Shown here: in pieces, positions 19,170 through 31,729 of the stretch
Position numbering within the stretch: the stretch's first letter is position 1
Layout of the letters: the number at the start of each line of letters is the position of its first letter
Assembly (NCBI GenBank): GCA_947258695.1
Contig: CAMYJG010000003.1
Span: 1-64,000 of the forward strand
Direction: 5' to 3'
Source of the DNA: an uncultured Ectothiorhodospiraceae bacterium
GTDB taxonomy: Bacteria > Pseudomonadota > Gammaproteobacteria > UBA6429 > Thiohalophilaceae
DNA: 64,000 bases
Notes under the pieces: generated by a model
Seen by the model: only the letters and a program-made list of their open reading frames with translations
What the model was told of the DNA's origin: nothing
Databases searched by the model: none
Position numbers and translations under genes: made by a program

Positions 19170-20222
19170 TTAAGATAAAGCGGGTAATATTATCGCCCCA
19201 TTTTCTACATTTACCCCCATCGATAAACCGGCATTCGAGCGCCAATTCTCATCACATAGTTCTAGCACATAAGGTAATAAAGCCGCAGAAAGCGCCTGTG
19301 TCGAGGTTCGAGGCACGGCGCCAGGCATATTGGTGACACCAAAGTGAATCACTTCTTCCCAGACAAAAGTTGGGTTTTCATACGTAGTAGGACGCGTAGT
19401 TTCGATACAACCCCCCTGATCTACCGAAATATCAATGATCACACTCCCTGCTTTCATCGATTTCACCTGTTCAGCTGAGACCAAGTGAGGCGCAATAGCA
19501 CCGGGAATAAGTACCGCCCCAATTAACAAATCAGCCTTTTTCACCGCCTCAGCAATCTCACTATCATCAGGTTTTTTTACAGAAACATTAGGGCCCATGG
19601 CCTTGAGTTTTTCATGCTTGGCCTCATTTGGGTCAAACACAAGTACATTTGCCCCTAATGCGGCAGCCACTTGTGTCGCACCTGAACCCGCCGTACCACC
19701 GCCTAATACAACCACATTCCCCTTATTCGAGCCAGCGACACCACCGAGTAAAATGCCCCGTCCCCCGCTCGGCTGATGTAATAAATGGCTGCCGACCTGG
19801 ACCGCGATACGCCCTGCAATATCACTCATCGGCGCTAACAACGGCAGGTGTTTATCAGCAGTCACCGTTTCAAAAGCAATCGCGGTTAAGCCAATCTCTA
19901 ATAACGATTTGGTTAATTCCGGGGCAGCAGCTAAGTGCAGGAATGAAAAAAGAATGTGGTCCTGACGTAGATAGCCAAGCTCCACTGATTGCGGTTCTTT
20001 CACTTTGACAATAAGCTCAGCGGCATCATAAAGCGCCCTGGCAGATTGATGCACCGTTGCCCCAGCAGAAATGTACTCATCATCTGTGTAGCCACTCAAT
20101 ACGCCAGCATCCTGCTCAACATACACCTGCTGATTTTGATTCACTAATTCCTTAACAGCCGCAGGGGTTAATGCAATCCGTCCTTCAAGTGTTTTTATTT
20201 CACGCGGTATACCTATTTTCAT
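19170..20222 (-). CDS. ald: Alanine dehydrogenase
   Basis: Ald interconverts alanine and pyruvate plus ammonia with NAD. It starts MKIGIPREIKTLEGRIALTP, has the catalytic Lys and His regions (VKVKEP and LHLAA) and the NAD-binding VVLGGGTAGSGATQVAAALG (about residues 170-190), then IDISVDQGGC and FGVTNMPGAVPRTST. The protein is 350 residues, about 20 shorter than usual (371). The final residues NVENGAIILPAL fall where most homologues continue with a C-terminal helix, so the tail may be trimmed. It is divergent from trxB with 135 bases between them. Confidence 0.93.
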   Translation of the reverse strand: MKIGIPREIKTLEGRIALTPAAVKELVNQNQQVYVEQDAGVLSGYTDDEYISAGATVHQSARALYDAAELIVKVKEPQSVELGYLRQDHILFSFLHLAAAPELTKSLLEIGLTAIAFETVTADKHLPLLAPMSDIAGRIAVQVGSHLLHQPSGGRGILLGGVAGSNKGNVVVLGGGTAGSGATQVAAALGANVLVFDPNEAKHEKLKAMGPNVSVKKPDDSEIAEAVKKADLLIGAVLIPGAIAPHLVSAEQVKSMKAGSVIIDISVDQGGCIETTRPTTYENPTFVWEEVIHFGVTNMPGAVPRTSTQALSAALLPYVLELCDENWRSNAGLSMGVNVENGAIILPALS

Positions 20223-20354
20223 ATTCGACCTTTACGCTGCTGTTCTCATTCCGTAACATACCACAAAACTTTTTGACCATTGTGTTGCCTTATCGTTTCC
20301 TGCTGAAATGATTAAATCTTGGCCATATTTAGAATAATTCGTATTGGAGTCTAG

Positions 20355-21311
<957 letters not shown>

Positions 21312-21480
21312 TGTAAAATTCATTATACTTGCAGGTTAATCCAATTAATGTGCACTTCTATTAAGTAGATGGGCGCTTTTTTATAGACAAGATTGTTCAA
21401 AAAATTGATATTATTCTTCGATTTAAGCTTTATAATAAAAATGCTATGCTACAAACACAATAATGCTAGGTAGATATTGA

Positions 21481-22158
21481 ATGGCTGAAAATAATAAAGA
21501 TCAATTAGCTCTCAAACATAACATCGGCGACACAGTTCAATTACAGTTTATTCCGGGAAAAGAGGAAGATCGCTACTATGTTAAATTAGTTGGTTTTCTT
21601 GATGGCAAAAGTATTATTGTCACTACTCCCCGTGCTCAGGGCGCGGCTCTAAGAATAGCTAACGATCAACAATTCATTGTACGACTTGTTAGTGGAAATG
21701 CTGCTAAAGGTTTTAATGCAACCGCAATCTATTCTACTACCCGACCTTACCCGCATATTCATTTAACATTTCCGGACAACCTTGAATCAACAACTGTACG
21801 TAAAGCAGAACGTATTGAATGTAAATTAATAGTCTCTGTTCAAAATGAAGAAGATGGCAAAACCTTTGATAAACGTAAAAGTGCATCAATGCAAAATCTC
21901 AGTACTGTCGGCGCACAGTTAACCACCAATGAAGCTCTAGGAGACAAAGGTGATAAAATTTCAATCGCCTGTAAAGTCAATGTTGCTAAATTTGAGCAAT
22001 ATTTAAATATCACGGGTATCATCCGACGAATATCAGAAAAAGAAAATGATGATGATAGCAAACTCGAATATGGTATAGAATTTATGATACCTGATGATAA
22101 CGACAAATTACTGTTACATGCTTTTATTTATGAGCAGCTATTAAATATCTCCACATAG
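21481..22158 (+). CDS. PilZ-domain protein, YcgR-like flagellar brake type
   Basis: A 225-residue two-domain protein. The N-terminal half (about 10-105) is a YcgR-N-like beta domain (IGDTVQLQF, AALRIANDQQFIVRL). The C-terminal half has the c-di-GMP motifs RKAER (RxxxR) and NLSTVG (N-x-S-x-x-G), so binding should be intact. YcgR proteins slow flagellar rotation on binding c-di-GMP. No flagellar gene is in the window, so the target is inferred from the family only. The next gene starts 18 bases downstream. Confidence 0.85.
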   Translation: MAENNKDQLALKHNIGDTVQLQFIPGKEEDRYYVKLVGFLDGKSIIVTTPRAQGAALRIANDQQFIVRLVSGNAAKGFNATAIYSTTRPYPHIHLTFPDNLESTTVRKAERIECKLIVSVQNEEDGKTFDKRKSASMQNLSTVGAQLTTNEALGDKGDKISIACKVNVAKFEQYLNITGIIRRISEKENDDDSKLEYGIEFMIPDDNDKLLLHAFIYEQLLNIST

Positions 22159-22176
22159 ACTCTTCTCGTTTTATAA

Positions 22177-23316
22177 ATGACGCTTAGTATAGAAACGATA
22201 AATTCACTTCACGAGGTTTCTGCAGCAGAATGGAATAAACTTACCGGAAATAATTTCCCTTTTATTCGCTATGAATTCTTAATTGCTTTAGAAAATAATA
22301 ATGCCGTTGGTAAAGAGTTTGGCTGGTTAACTCATTTTTTTCTGGCTTATGAAAACAATGTATTAATCGGTGCACTGCCAGCTTATATAAAATTTAATTC
22401 ATACGGTGAATTTGTTTTTGACTGGGCCTGGGCAGATGCATACCAACAAAACCACCTTCGATACTATCCTAAGTTAGTCACATCCATCCCTTATACTCCA
22501 GCTACAGGGCCACGTATTTTGGTGGAAGATATAGAACGGTATGATGAAATCGCTAATGCAATAACAAACGCTGTATTAAATTTTGCAGAGCAGTCACAAC
22601 TGTCGTCATATCACTGCTTATTCACCAATGAAAGAGACACAACTTTTTTTTCCAATAATCCTCATTTTATGATGCGGTTAGGTTGTCAATTTCACTGGAC
22701 AAACAATAACTATAAAAATTTCACCCATTACCTTGAGCATTTAACCTCAAAAAAACGCAAACAAATAAAACGTGAACGCCGTATTGTTAAAGAACAAAAT
22801 ATTGTATTTGAACTCTTAAATGGCCATCAAGCCACTGAGAAACACTGGGATATTTATCACCGCTTTTATGAAAGCACGTTTGAACGTAAAAGTGGAATGC
22901 CGACTTTGTCAAAAGGCTTTTTTATGGAAATAGCACAAACCATGCCCGACAATATTGTGCTGGTATTAGCAAAATACCAGGGTGAATATGTGGCAAGTGC
23001 ATTTAACCTGAAAGGTGTTGATACTTTATATGGCCGACACTGGGGTTGCAGTGAAGACTTTAATAACCTGCATTTTGAAGCATGTTATTATCAGGGGCTT
23101 GAATATTGTATTGATAACGAACTCAAGCATTTTGAACCGGGTGCACAGGGTGAACATAAAATAGCACGTGGCTTTATGCCTACAAAAACGTGGTCTGCAC
23201 ACTGGATTGCACACCCACAGTTTCGAGAAAGCATCTCACATTTCCTCAATCATGAAACACAAGGTATGCTACATTATATTGACGAGCTCAATGAACATAG
23301 TCCATTCAAGAAATAA
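22177..23316 (+). CDS. GNAT/FemAB-like acyltransferase (DUF482 family)
   Basis: A 379-residue protein of the COG3146 type, often labelled GNAT or 'peptidogalycan biosynthesis' protein. Recognisable segments are NFPFIRYEFLIALENN at the N-terminus, TPATGPRILV near residue 105, TSKKRKQIKRERR at about 190, and the C-terminal YGRHWGCSEDFNNLHFEACY followed by FEPGAQGEHKIARGFMPTKT. Two tandem acyltransferase folds are likely, as in Fem ligases. The substrate is unknown. It ends 2 bases before aat, so it is probably co-translated with the two aminoacyl-tRNA-protein transferases that follow. Confidence 0.8.
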   Translation: MTLSIETINSLHEVSAAEWNKLTGNNFPFIRYEFLIALENNNAVGKEFGWLTHFFLAYENNVLIGALPAYIKFNSYGEFVFDWAWADAYQQNHLRYYPKLVTSIPYTPATGPRILVEDIERYDEIANAITNAVLNFAEQSQLSSYHCLFTNERDTTFFSNNPHFMMRLGCQFHWTNNNYKNFTHYLEHLTSKKRKQIKRERRIVKEQNIVFELLNGHQATEKHWDIYHRFYESTFERKSGMPTLSKGFFMEIAQTMPDNIVLVLAKYQGEYVASAFNLKGVDTLYGRHWGCSEDFNNLHFEACYYQGLEYCIDNELKHFEPGAQGEHKIARGFMPTKTWSAHWIAHPQFRESISHFLNHETQGMLHYIDELNEHSPFKK

Positions 23317-23318
23317 AT

Positions 23319-24068
23319 ATGACCGCCCCCTATCTTCTTAGCACTCAAGATAAAACTCATTTTCCAGATGTTCAATTAGCATTAAGCGAGCCTGACGGAT
23401 TATTGGCTGTGGGTGGAGACTTGTCGCTTGAGCGCTTATTGGCCGCTTATCAGCAGGGCATTTTTCCATGGTACAGTGAAGGTCAACCTATCTTATGGTG
23501 GTCACCTGATCCCCGAATGGTCATGCAACCTTCCGAGGTAAAAATATCGCGCAGCCTGGCTAAAACAATTCGAAACAAACAATTTACTATAACATTCGAT
23601 CAACAATTTCAGGATGTCATGATCGAGTGTTCTAAACCACGCCTGGAAAAAGGCTCGGTTCAAAGTGAAACATGGATACTTGATGAAATGATTGAAGCTT
23701 ATACTCAACTCCACCAGTCAGGTTATGCTCATAGTGTAGAATGCTGGCAAGACAATACGCTTGTCGGTGGTTTATACGGTGTAGCTATCGGTAACGTTTT
23801 TTTTGGTGAATCTATGTTTTCTCGAGTTTCTAATGCATCAAAAATTGCTTTTGTCTATTTATGCAAACAGTTAGAACAATGGGGCTTCAAACTAATTGAC
23901 TGCCAGGTTTATACGTCTCATCTTGAAAGCCTTGGCGCAAAAATGATTCCAAGAAAGCAATTTGTAGCGTTGCTCCATGAATATACCAAACAGCCTGATA
24001 AGCAATGGCAAGTTGATGATAATTTAACTTGCCACGTGATATCACATATGAGTAATAACAATGAGTGA
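23319..24068 (+). CDS. aat: Leucyl/phenylalanyl-tRNA-protein transferase
   Basis: Aat adds Leu or Phe from tRNA to proteins with N-terminal Arg or Lys, marking them for ClpS-ClpAP. Family motifs are PDGLLAVGGDLSLERLLAAY, GIFPWYSEGQPILWWSPDPR and, later, GGLYGVAIGNVFFGESMFS. At 249 residues it is full length (E. coli 234). Its end overlaps bpt by 8 bases, so translation is coupled. clpA and clpS are 2-4 kb away. Confidence 0.95.
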   Translation: MTAPYLLSTQDKTHFPDVQLALSEPDGLLAVGGDLSLERLLAAYQQGIFPWYSEGQPILWWSPDPRMVMQPSEVKISRSLAKTIRNKQFTITFDQQFQDVMIECSKPRLEKGSVQSETWILDEMIEAYTQLHQSGYAHSVECWQDNTLVGGLYGVAIGNVFFGESMFSRVSNASKIAFVYLCKQLEQWGFKLIDCQVYTSHLESLGAKMIPRKQFVALLHEYTKQPDKQWQVDDNLTCHVISHMSNNNE

Positions 24069-24786
24069 TGATATCCCACCAATCGAAGAAATCGGTTTTT
24101 GCATAACCCCCGAACATGATTGTAGCTACCTGGATAATCGCCAGGCCATTACACTTTTTGTTGACCCCGATTACCCTGTCGTTATGCAACAATACAGCTC
24201 ACTCGCCAAGCTTGGTTTCAGGCGCAGTGGTGAAAACATCTATCGTCCACATTGTTCTGATTGTGGTTTATGTATCCCTGTTCGCATTCCTGCTGAGGAG
24301 TTTAAACCTAACCGAAGTCAGCGCCGCAATAAAAGCTTAAACAGTGATCTTACTCTCAAAGTTAAAGAGGCTGTTTATAACGATGAACATTACCAGTTAT
24401 ATCGCAACTATATGAAAGGCAGGCATGCAGGTGGTGGCATGGATAATGATGAACCCACTAGCTACGAATCATTAATAACCGCCAGCTGGAGCTCATCTAA
24501 ACTTCTCGAGTTTCGTTTAGAAAATAAACTCGTGATGGTCGCTGTTATCGACTGTTTCGAAGATGGCATCTCAGCTGTCTACACATTTTTTGATCCTGCC
24601 TATTCAAATCGCGGCCTCGGCGTGTTTGGTATTTTATCTGAAATTGACTACGTTATTTCTATGAAACTGGACTGGCTTTACCTTGGGTATTGGAACCCAG
24701 AGTCGAATAAGATGTCGTATAAGAGTCACTATCAACCGATAGAGTTTTTTGATGGTCAGGAATGGCAGTGGCTGACAAAGAAATAA
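24061..24786 (+). CDS. bpt: Aspartate/glutamate leucyltransferase (Bpt)
   Basis: Bpt adds Leu to proteins with N-terminal Asp or Glu, the second bacterial route into the N-degron pathway. The ATE-type N-domain has the CSDCGLCIPVRIP cysteine cluster (about residues 60-72) and the C-domain has GVFGILSEIDYVISMKLDWL then GYWNPESNKMSYKSHYQPIE. At 241 residues it is the usual size. It overlaps aat by 8 bases, an arrangement that places both N-degron transferases under joint control. Confidence 0.94.
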   Translation: MSDDIPPIEEIGFCITPEHDCSYLDNRQAITLFVDPDYPVVMQQYSSLAKLGFRRSGENIYRPHCSDCGLCIPVRIPAEEFKPNRSQRRNKSLNSDLTLKVKEAVYNDEHYQLYRNYMKGRHAGGGMDNDEPTSYESLITASWSSSKLLEFRLENKLVMVAVIDCFEDGISAVYTFFDPAYSNRGLGVFGILSEIDYVISMKLDWLYLGYWNPESNKMSYKSHYQPIEFFDGQEWQWLTKK

Positions 24787-24918
24787 TCACAATTGTGCTA
24801 TTTCTGACGCGTTATTTCTGTTGATATAGTTCACACTTTATTGAGCTAAAGAATAAATTTAAACAAATTAACAATATTGTCACAATTTTAAGCTACATTT
24901 ATTTAAACAGGGAGAAAA

Positions 24919-24972
24919 ATGGTCGATACAGTAAATAGTGCAGCAATAATCCCAATTATTCTGCAACGTTAA
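24919..24972 (+). CDS. Possible 17-residue leader peptide
   Basis: ATG at 24919 after the strong ribosome site GGGAG (24910-24914) opens MVDTVNSAAIIPIILQR and stops at 24972. It lies 41 bases before the next gene. It is too short to judge by composition. A ribosome-site/ATG match of this quality may be chance in an AT-rich spacer. Confidence 0.25.
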   Translation: MVDTVNSAAIIPIILQR

Positions 24973-25013
24973 CCTAAGCAACCATCCAGAACTGGATGAA
25001 ACGGAGGTTCACA

Positions 25014-25247
25014 ATGTTAAGCTTCCTTTATCGCCTGGCTCATGACTTTGAACTTAGTCACGGTTACCGAGCAAATTTACTCTATATTTCACAGCAGCAT
25101 TATGACGTATTACGTCAGGAACTCGCTGAAATCGATAATCTCGATAAATTAAGCCAATTTTTAGGCATGGATCTCGTCTTCTCAGAAGAAGCGACACATC
25201 CTCATGTGGTGTGGCAGCCGATCGAGTGGACCAAAATCACGGCTTGA
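25014..25247 (+). CDS. Small conserved-looking protein of unknown function
   Basis: The ATG at 25014 follows GGAGG (25003-25007) at good spacing; an in-frame ATG at 24996 lies upstream of that site and is rejected. The product is 77 residues, MLSFLYRLAHDFELSHGYR..., with a mixed helical pattern and a C-terminal half rich in acidic and aromatic residues (FSEEATHPHVVWQPIEW). There is no signal or membrane segment. I do not recognise a family name. It lies between bpt and infA. Confidence 0.65.
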   Translation: MLSFLYRLAHDFELSHGYRANLLYISQQHYDVLRQELAEIDNLDKLSQFLGMDLVFSEEATHPHVVWQPIEWTKITA

Positions 25248-25353
25248 TTTTAAAAACCAGATAATTCTCACACGAAAGCAATCAGCCTTTGATGTTTTCG
25301 CCTGATTCAGGCATTATTGCGCCTGATTTTATAACCGTGGTTTTGAGAATTAG

Positions 25354-25572
25354 ATGGCAAAAGAAGAACACATTGAAATGGAAGGCACCGTTATCGATAC
25401 GATGCCGAATACAACTTTTAAGGTTGAGCTTGAAAACGGGCATGTTGTGACCGCCCATATTTCTGGCAAAATGCGTAAAAACTATATTCGTATTTTGACT
25501 GGCGATAAAGTGACTGTGCAACTAACTCCTTATGATCTGAGCAAAGGTCGCATTGTCTTCCGCGGACGTTAA
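25354..25572 (+). CDS. infA: Translation initiation factor IF-1
   Basis: A 72-residue OB-fold protein, exactly the E. coli length: [39 protein letters not shown] and [13 protein letters not shown]. It binds the ribosomal A site during initiation. The gene stands alone on the plus strand with convergent clpA beyond a palindromic element, as in E. coli where infA neighbours aat and clpA. Confidence 0.97.
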   Translation: MAKEEHIEMEGTVIDTMPNTTFKVELENGHVVTAHISGKMRKNYIRILTGDKVTVQLTPYDLSKGRIVFRGR

Positions 25573-25581
25573 ATAACTTTC

Positions 25582-25655
25582 TACCACAAAGAACTCGGAG
25601 GCACACAGAGTCATCCATACTTTTTTCTCTGTGAAACCCTGTGACCTCAGTGGTT
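25582..25655. repeat. Palindromic intergenic repeat between infA and clpA
   Basis: The left part CTACCACAAAGAACTCGGAGG..CACAGAG (25581-25610) is an imperfect reverse complement of CTCTGTG..GTGACCTCAGTGGTT (25628-25653). It resembles the dispersed 'CTCTGTG...CCTCTGTGGT' palindromes found between genes in many proteobacteria. It lies between two convergent genes, where a transcript-end stem is expected. Confidence 0.65.
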
Positions 25656-25674
25656 CAATCTTTTAGTTTATAAA

Positions 25675-27942
25675 TCAAGCATCCTGTTTAGCAGGTAAAT
25701 TTTTACTCTGCGTTTCAAATACCAGCTCATCATCTTTAACCGTTACTGTAACGTGGCCACCTTTTGCCAGGTTACCGAACAGTAAATCTTCTGCCAGAGG
25801 TTTCTTCACTTTTTCCTGGATAACGCGCGTCATCGGCCTGGCCCCCATCACCGGATCGTAACCTTTAATTGCTAACCAGGTACGAACCTCATCATCAATG
25901 GTTAAAGAGACGCCTTTTTCTTCAAGCTGGTGTTCAAACTCAAAGATAAACTTATCAACAACCTGGGCAATCATATCCTGACCAAGTTGTTTAAACTGAA
26001 TAATGCCATCCAGGCGGTTTCTGAACTCAGGTGAGAAGGCTTTTTTAATGGACTCCATACCATCTGAGGAATGATCCTGCGCGGCGAAGCCCATAGAAGA
26101 TCGACTCAACATATCCGCACCCGCATTGGTGGTCATGATAATCGTGATATTGCGGAAGTCCGCTTTGCGACCATTATTATCGGTTAAGGTACCGTGATCC
26201 ATCACTTGTAATAACAGGTTAAAGACTTCTGGATGCGCTTTTTCAATTTCGTCCAGTAATAAAACGGCATGCGGATGTTTATTAATCTCTTCGGTTAATA
26301 ATCCACCTTGATCGTAACCAACATAACCTGGAGGTGCACCAATCAAACGTGAAACTGTATGTCGCTCCATGTATTCAGACATATCAAAACGGATTAACTC
26401 GATGCCCATAATACGTGCGAGCTGACGAGTCACTTCTGTTTTACCGACGCCCGTTGGCCCAGCAAACAAGAATGAACCGATAGGCTTATCTTCATGGCCT
26501 AACCCTGCGCGAGATAATTTGATCGCAGTCGCTAAACTGTCGATGGCTTCATCTTGCCCAAAAATAACCAGCTTGAGATTACGCTCAAGATTTTTCAATG
26601 TTTCCATATCATCGGTAGAAACCGTTTTTGGAGGAATACGAGCAACTTTTGCCACGATCGCTTCAATTTCCTTTATGCCAATTGTTTTCTTACGCTTCGA
26701 TGCCGGTTGTAACTGTTGAAAAGCACCCGCTTCATCGATTACGTCAATCGCTTTATCGGGTAAATGCCGATCATTAATATAACGTTCCGCCAACTCAGCT
26801 GCACCACGCAATGCTGGATGGGTATATTTTACATTGTGGTGTTGTTCAAAACGTGGTTTTAAGCCCTGTAGAATCTGCACACACTCTTCAACCGTGGGTT
26901 CAGGTACGTCAATTTTTTGAAAACGTCTGGCCAGGGCACGATCTTTTTCAAAGATACCGCGATATTCCTGGTAGGTGGTTGAACCAATGCATTTTAAATC
27001 ACCATTTGATAATACGGGCTTAATCAGATTTGAAGCATCCATCGCACCACCTGATGCAGCACCGGCACCAATTATGGTGTGAATTTCATCAATAAATAAA
27101 ATCGCATCGTCTTCTTTTTTAAGCTGGGTCATAACCGCTTTAAATCGCTTTTCAAAATCACCACGGTATTTAGTACCAGCAAGTAAAGCACCTAAATCAA
27201 GTGAATAAATAACCGAGTTTTGAATAATATCCGGAACTTCATTTTCGACAATGCGTTTTGCTAAACCTTCAGCTAATGCCGTTTTACCTACCCCGGCTTC
27301 ACCAACAAACAACGGGTTGTTTTTGCGGCGTCGACATAACACCTGAATAGTACGCTCAACTTCATTTGAGCGACCGATCAGTGGATCTATTTTTCCACTT
27401 TCAGCAAGTTCATTTAAATTAGTCGTGTATTGCGTTAATGGATTTTGCGCGGCCCCTTCTTGCTCATCATCACCGAGCTCAATTTCTTCATCCATTTCTT
27501 CATCAGAAGATAAGCGGTTAATGCCATGCGAAAGATAATTAACCACTTCAAGACGGCTGATATCCTGCTTTTTAAGAAAGAACACAGCTTGAGATTCTTG
27601 CTCACTGAAAATTGCGACCAGCACATTGGCCGCCGATACTTCCTGTTTGCCAGAAGACTGCACATGGAATACGGCACGTTGTAACACACGTTGAAAACCT
27701 AATGTAGGCTGTGTATCACGATCATCATTCGGTGGTAGCAGTGGCACCGTCTCTTGCAAGAAAGTATCCAGCTCCGCTTTTAAAGCAGGAATATCTGCGC
27801 CACAAGCTAACAGGATTTCGCGTGATACATTATTATCAAGTAACGCTAATAACAAATGCTCGACCGTCATGAATTCGTGGTTATTATCACGCGCTTCACG
27901 AAATGCCTGGTTCAAGGTTTGCTCGAGTTCTTTATCCAACAT
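25675..27942 (-). CDS. clpA: ATP-dependent Clp protease ATP-binding subunit ClpA
   Basis: ClpA is the AAA+ unfoldase that feeds ClpP. The N-domain (residues 1-150) docks ClpS. D1 has Walker [17 protein letters not shown] and Walker [14 protein letters not shown]2 has [16 protein letters not shown] and [13 protein letters not shown] ClpP-docking loop of the IGF/L type is expected near GIIQFKQLG. Length 755 (E. coli 758). It lies 18 bases after clpS on the same strand, so the adaptor and unfoldase are co-expressed. Confidence 0.97.
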   Translation of the reverse strand: MLDKELEQTLNQAFREARDNNHEFMTVEHLLLALLDNNVSREILLACGADIPALKAELDTFLQETVPLLPPNDDRDTQPTLGFQRVLQRAVFHVQSSGKQEVSAANVLVAIFSEQESQAVFFLKKQDISRLEVVNYLSHGINRLSSDEEMDEEIELGDDEQEGAAQNPLTQYTTNLNELAESGKIDPLIGRSNEVERTIQVLCRRRKNNPLFVGEAGVGKTALAEGLAKRIVENEVPDIIQNSVIYSLDLGALLAGTKYRGDFEKRFKAVMTQLKKEDDAILFIDEIHTIIGAGAASGGAMDASNLIKPVLSNGDLKCIGSTTYQEYRGIFEKDRALARRFQKIDVPEPTVEECVQILQGLKPRFEQHHNVKYTHPALRGAAELAERYINDRHLPDKAIDVIDEAGAFQQLQPASKRKKTIGIKEIEAIVAKVARIPPKTVSTDDMETLKNLERNLKLVIFGQDEAIDSLATAIKLSRAGLGHEDKPIGSFLFAGPTGVGKTEVTRQLARIMGIELIRFDMSEYMERHTVSRLIGAPPGYVGYDQGGLLTEEINKHPHAVLLLDEIEKAHPEVFNLLLQVMDHGTLTDNNGRKADFRNITIIMTTNAGADMLSRSSMGFAAQDHSSDGMESIKKAFSPEFRNRLDGIIQFKQLGQDMIAQVVDKFIFEFEHQLEEKGVSLTIDDEVRTWLAIKGYDPVMGARPMTRVIQEKVKKPLAEDLLFGNLAKGGHVTVTVKDDELVFETQSKNLPAKQDA

Positions 27943-27960
27943 CTTATATGGCCTTTCAGT

Positions 27961-28296
27961 TTAGGAATCTGCTTCCATTGTGCATAACAACGGGTGCTGA
28001 TTCTGTCTCGAATAATCGTTTACTTGCTCAACTTTTGTTTCTGCTATATCACGAGTATAGACGCCACAGACACCTTTGCCTTTAGTATGGACATTTAACA
28101 TGATGTTTTGTGCTTTTTCGTGAGGTAAGTTGAAAAATGCTTGCAAAACATGCACCACAAAATCCATTGGTGTGTAGTCATCATTAAGAATAATGACCTT
28201 GTACATAGGGGGTTTCTTAAGCTTGGGTTTCGCTTCCGCAGTAGCGACACCATCATCTATATCATCGCCGGGTATTTGTTGTAACTCTTTGCTCAT
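27961..28296 (-). CDS. clpS: ClpS, N-degron adaptor of ClpAP
   Basis: ClpS binds N-terminal Leu, Phe, Tyr or Trp and hands the protein to ClpA. The pocket residues are present: [10 protein letters not shown] (Asp-Asp and Met) and the [10 protein letters not shown] loop with its His. An unstructured acidic N-tail (about 25 residues) precedes YKVIILNDD. Length 111 (E. coli 106). With aat and bpt nearby, the whole degron-writing and reading set lies within 5 kb. Confidence 0.96.
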   Translation of the reverse strand: MSKELQQIPGDDIDDGVATAEAKPKLKKPPMYKVIILNDDYTPMDFVVHVLQAFFNLPHEKAQNIMLNVHTKGKGVCGVYTRDIAETKVEQVNDYSRQNQHPLLCTMEADS

Positions 28297-28518
28297 AACT
28301 TAAATTCTATCTTATTAGACCTTTTTTTGTGATGCTTGTTTCAAATTGATGAATAAAATTTGTGCAGAATGTAAAAAATTGTCTATATTTATCACTGATT
28401 ATCGTATTTTCAATATCTAGAGCGGTTATTTCACATTTTATGTGGATATTAGCTCTAACCTTCATTGAAATGTATGGGATCAAATGATGTTTTTCAATGA
28501 CACGGAGGCTAGGAAGCA

Positions 28519-28758
28519 ATGTCTACAGGCACGGTAAAGTGGTTCAGTAATAGTAAAGGCTATGGGTTTATTTCACCATCAGAAGGCGGCGAAGATATTT
28601 TCGCTCATTTTTCGGTGATTACTATGGAAGGTTATAAAACCCTAAAAAAAGGACAATTTGTTGAGTATGAAGTTACTGCCGGTCCAAAAGGTCAACATGC
28701 AACTGAGATAAAGCTAGGCGAATTTTCCGAGGATCATAGTAGCAGCACCCAGCATTAA
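28519..28758 (+). CDS. cspD: Cold-shock-domain protein, CspD-like
   Basis: A 79-residue CSD protein with both RNP motifs (KGYGFISP and EDIFAHFS). EGYKTLKKGQFVEYEV and GPKGQHATEIK match CspD, which in E. coli is divergent from clpS exactly as here. CspD binds single-stranded DNA and inhibits replication in stationary phase; simple RNA chaperone activity is the alternative. A GGAGG ribosome site lies before the ATG. It ends in a strong terminator. Confidence 0.88.
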   Translation: MSTGTVKWFSNSKGYGFISPSEGGEDIFAHFSVITMEGYKTLKKGQFVEYEVTAGPKGQHATEIKLGEFSEDHSSSTQH

Positions 28759-28783
28759 ACCTTATCCTAATAATTTATAAAAA

Positions 28784-28819
28784 ATACCTCGTACAAATAT
28801 TTGTGCGAGGTATATTTTT
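28784..28819 (+). terminator. Intrinsic terminator after the csp gene
   Basis: ATACCTCGTACAAA pairs with TTTGTGCGAGGTAT (14 pairs, one G-T) around a two-base loop and is followed by a T-rich tail. Confidence 0.88.
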
Positions 28820-29435
28820 GCCCGAAATCATTCCTTAGTTCTATCTGAATCGACTAAGCTAGAGTAAAATCTGCTGATGTCACTCATTCTTTTCAATAAA
28901 CCTTATGGTGTGATCAGTCAGTTCAGAGAACATGAAAAACACACTCCCCTTTCTGAATTTATTACTGAAAAAAATTTTTATCCTGCTGGACGATTAGACC
29001 ACGACAGTGAAGGTTTATTAATTCTGACAGACGAAGGTCAAATTCAACACTGCCTCAGCCACCCAAAACATAAACTCCGCAAAACATACTGGGTACAAGT
29101 TGAAGGTGAGATAACAGATGCTGCTTTATCTGAGCTTGAGTCGGGCGTTATGCTCAAAGATGGCCTGACATTACCCGCAAAAGCACGAAAAATTGACCCG
29201 CCTGATATATGGCCACGTGATCCACCGGTCCGTTATCGTGCTGCAATACCGACTTCCTGGTGCGAATTAAGCATAAACGAAGGCAAAAATCGCCAGGTTC
29301 GTCGAATGACGGCTGCCGTTGGCTTTCCAACACTTCGCCTGGTTCGCTATTCTGTTGGGGAATTCACAATAGATGGCTTATCACCCGGAGATTGGCGTAA
29401 AATCCCCACTCCACAACAATTAACACAACAAGCAA

Positions 29436-30990
<1,555 letters not shown>

Positions 30991-31013
30991 TTTTCAATAC
31001 AAGAAGTAACAAG

Positions 31014-31634
31014 ATGGAAAACATTGAATTACGTACCCTTGCCCTCGCCGGTGTATTCCGTGCCGCGGCACTCGTGAATATTTTAGCCAACCAAGGCACC
31101 ATTTCTGAAGATGAGTTACGCACGAGTATAAATAGTATTTTTGAAACAGATCCGGATGATGTAGTGAACGTCTATGGCGAAGTAAAAAATTTATCATTTG
31201 GTTTTAAAACACTACTTAACCAGCTCAGCAAAGATAGTCAGCAAAGGGATATGGACATCGCGCGTTATGTGGTCAGCATGATATTCCTGGAGCGGCAACT
31301 AATGAAAAAGCCGGATATGCTTGAAATACTTTCTTCAGGTGTTGAGTTAGCCGCACGTCAAGCTGAACACTTTTCCACCACTCATGAAAATGTTATATCC
31401 AACCTTGCTGATTTATATAGCCGTACCATCAGTAAGATTGGTCCGCGTATCATGGTCAATGGTGAGCAAAGTTACCTCGAAACAACGGCTATTTCGAATA
31501 AAATCAGAGCGGTACTACTAGCAGGAATCCGCAGTGCCGTTTTATGGCATCAACTTGGGGGACGACGCTGGCATATCATCTTCAATCGACGTCGCTATAT
31601 TCAAAATGCTAAATTATTACTGGAAAACGCTTAA
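31014..31634 (+). CDS. hflD: High frequency lysogenization protein HflD homologue
   Basis: A 206-residue, mostly helical protein. In E. coli HflD is a peripheral membrane protein that binds phage lambda CII; its normal role is unclear. Family features are TLALAGVFRAAALVNILANQG at the N-terminus and IRAVLLAGIRSAVLWHQLGG RRW near the C-terminus. It lies 23 bases after mnmA, as in E. coli. Confidence 0.92.
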   Translation: MENIELRTLALAGVFRAAALVNILANQGTISEDELRTSINSIFETDPDDVVNVYGEVKNLSFGFKTLLNQLSKDSQQRDMDIARYVVSMIFLERQLMKKPDMLEILSSGVELAARQAEHFSTTHENVISNLADLYSRTISKIGPRIMVNGEQSYLETTAISNKIRAVLLAGIRSAVLWHQLGGRRWHIIFNRRRYIQNAKLLLENA

Positions 31635-31729
31635 TTCGACCGGTAAAAATTCAGCTCACATTCCAAGCCCATCCACGCTATAATGGCGCCCTGATACCAA
31701 ATTTAAATAACCAATAGTTAGGAAATAAC

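Noticed and set aside
24996-25013. Upstream ATG at 24996 as the start of the small gene before infA
   Set aside because: The strong GGAGG site lies after it and is correctly spaced only for the ATG at 25014.
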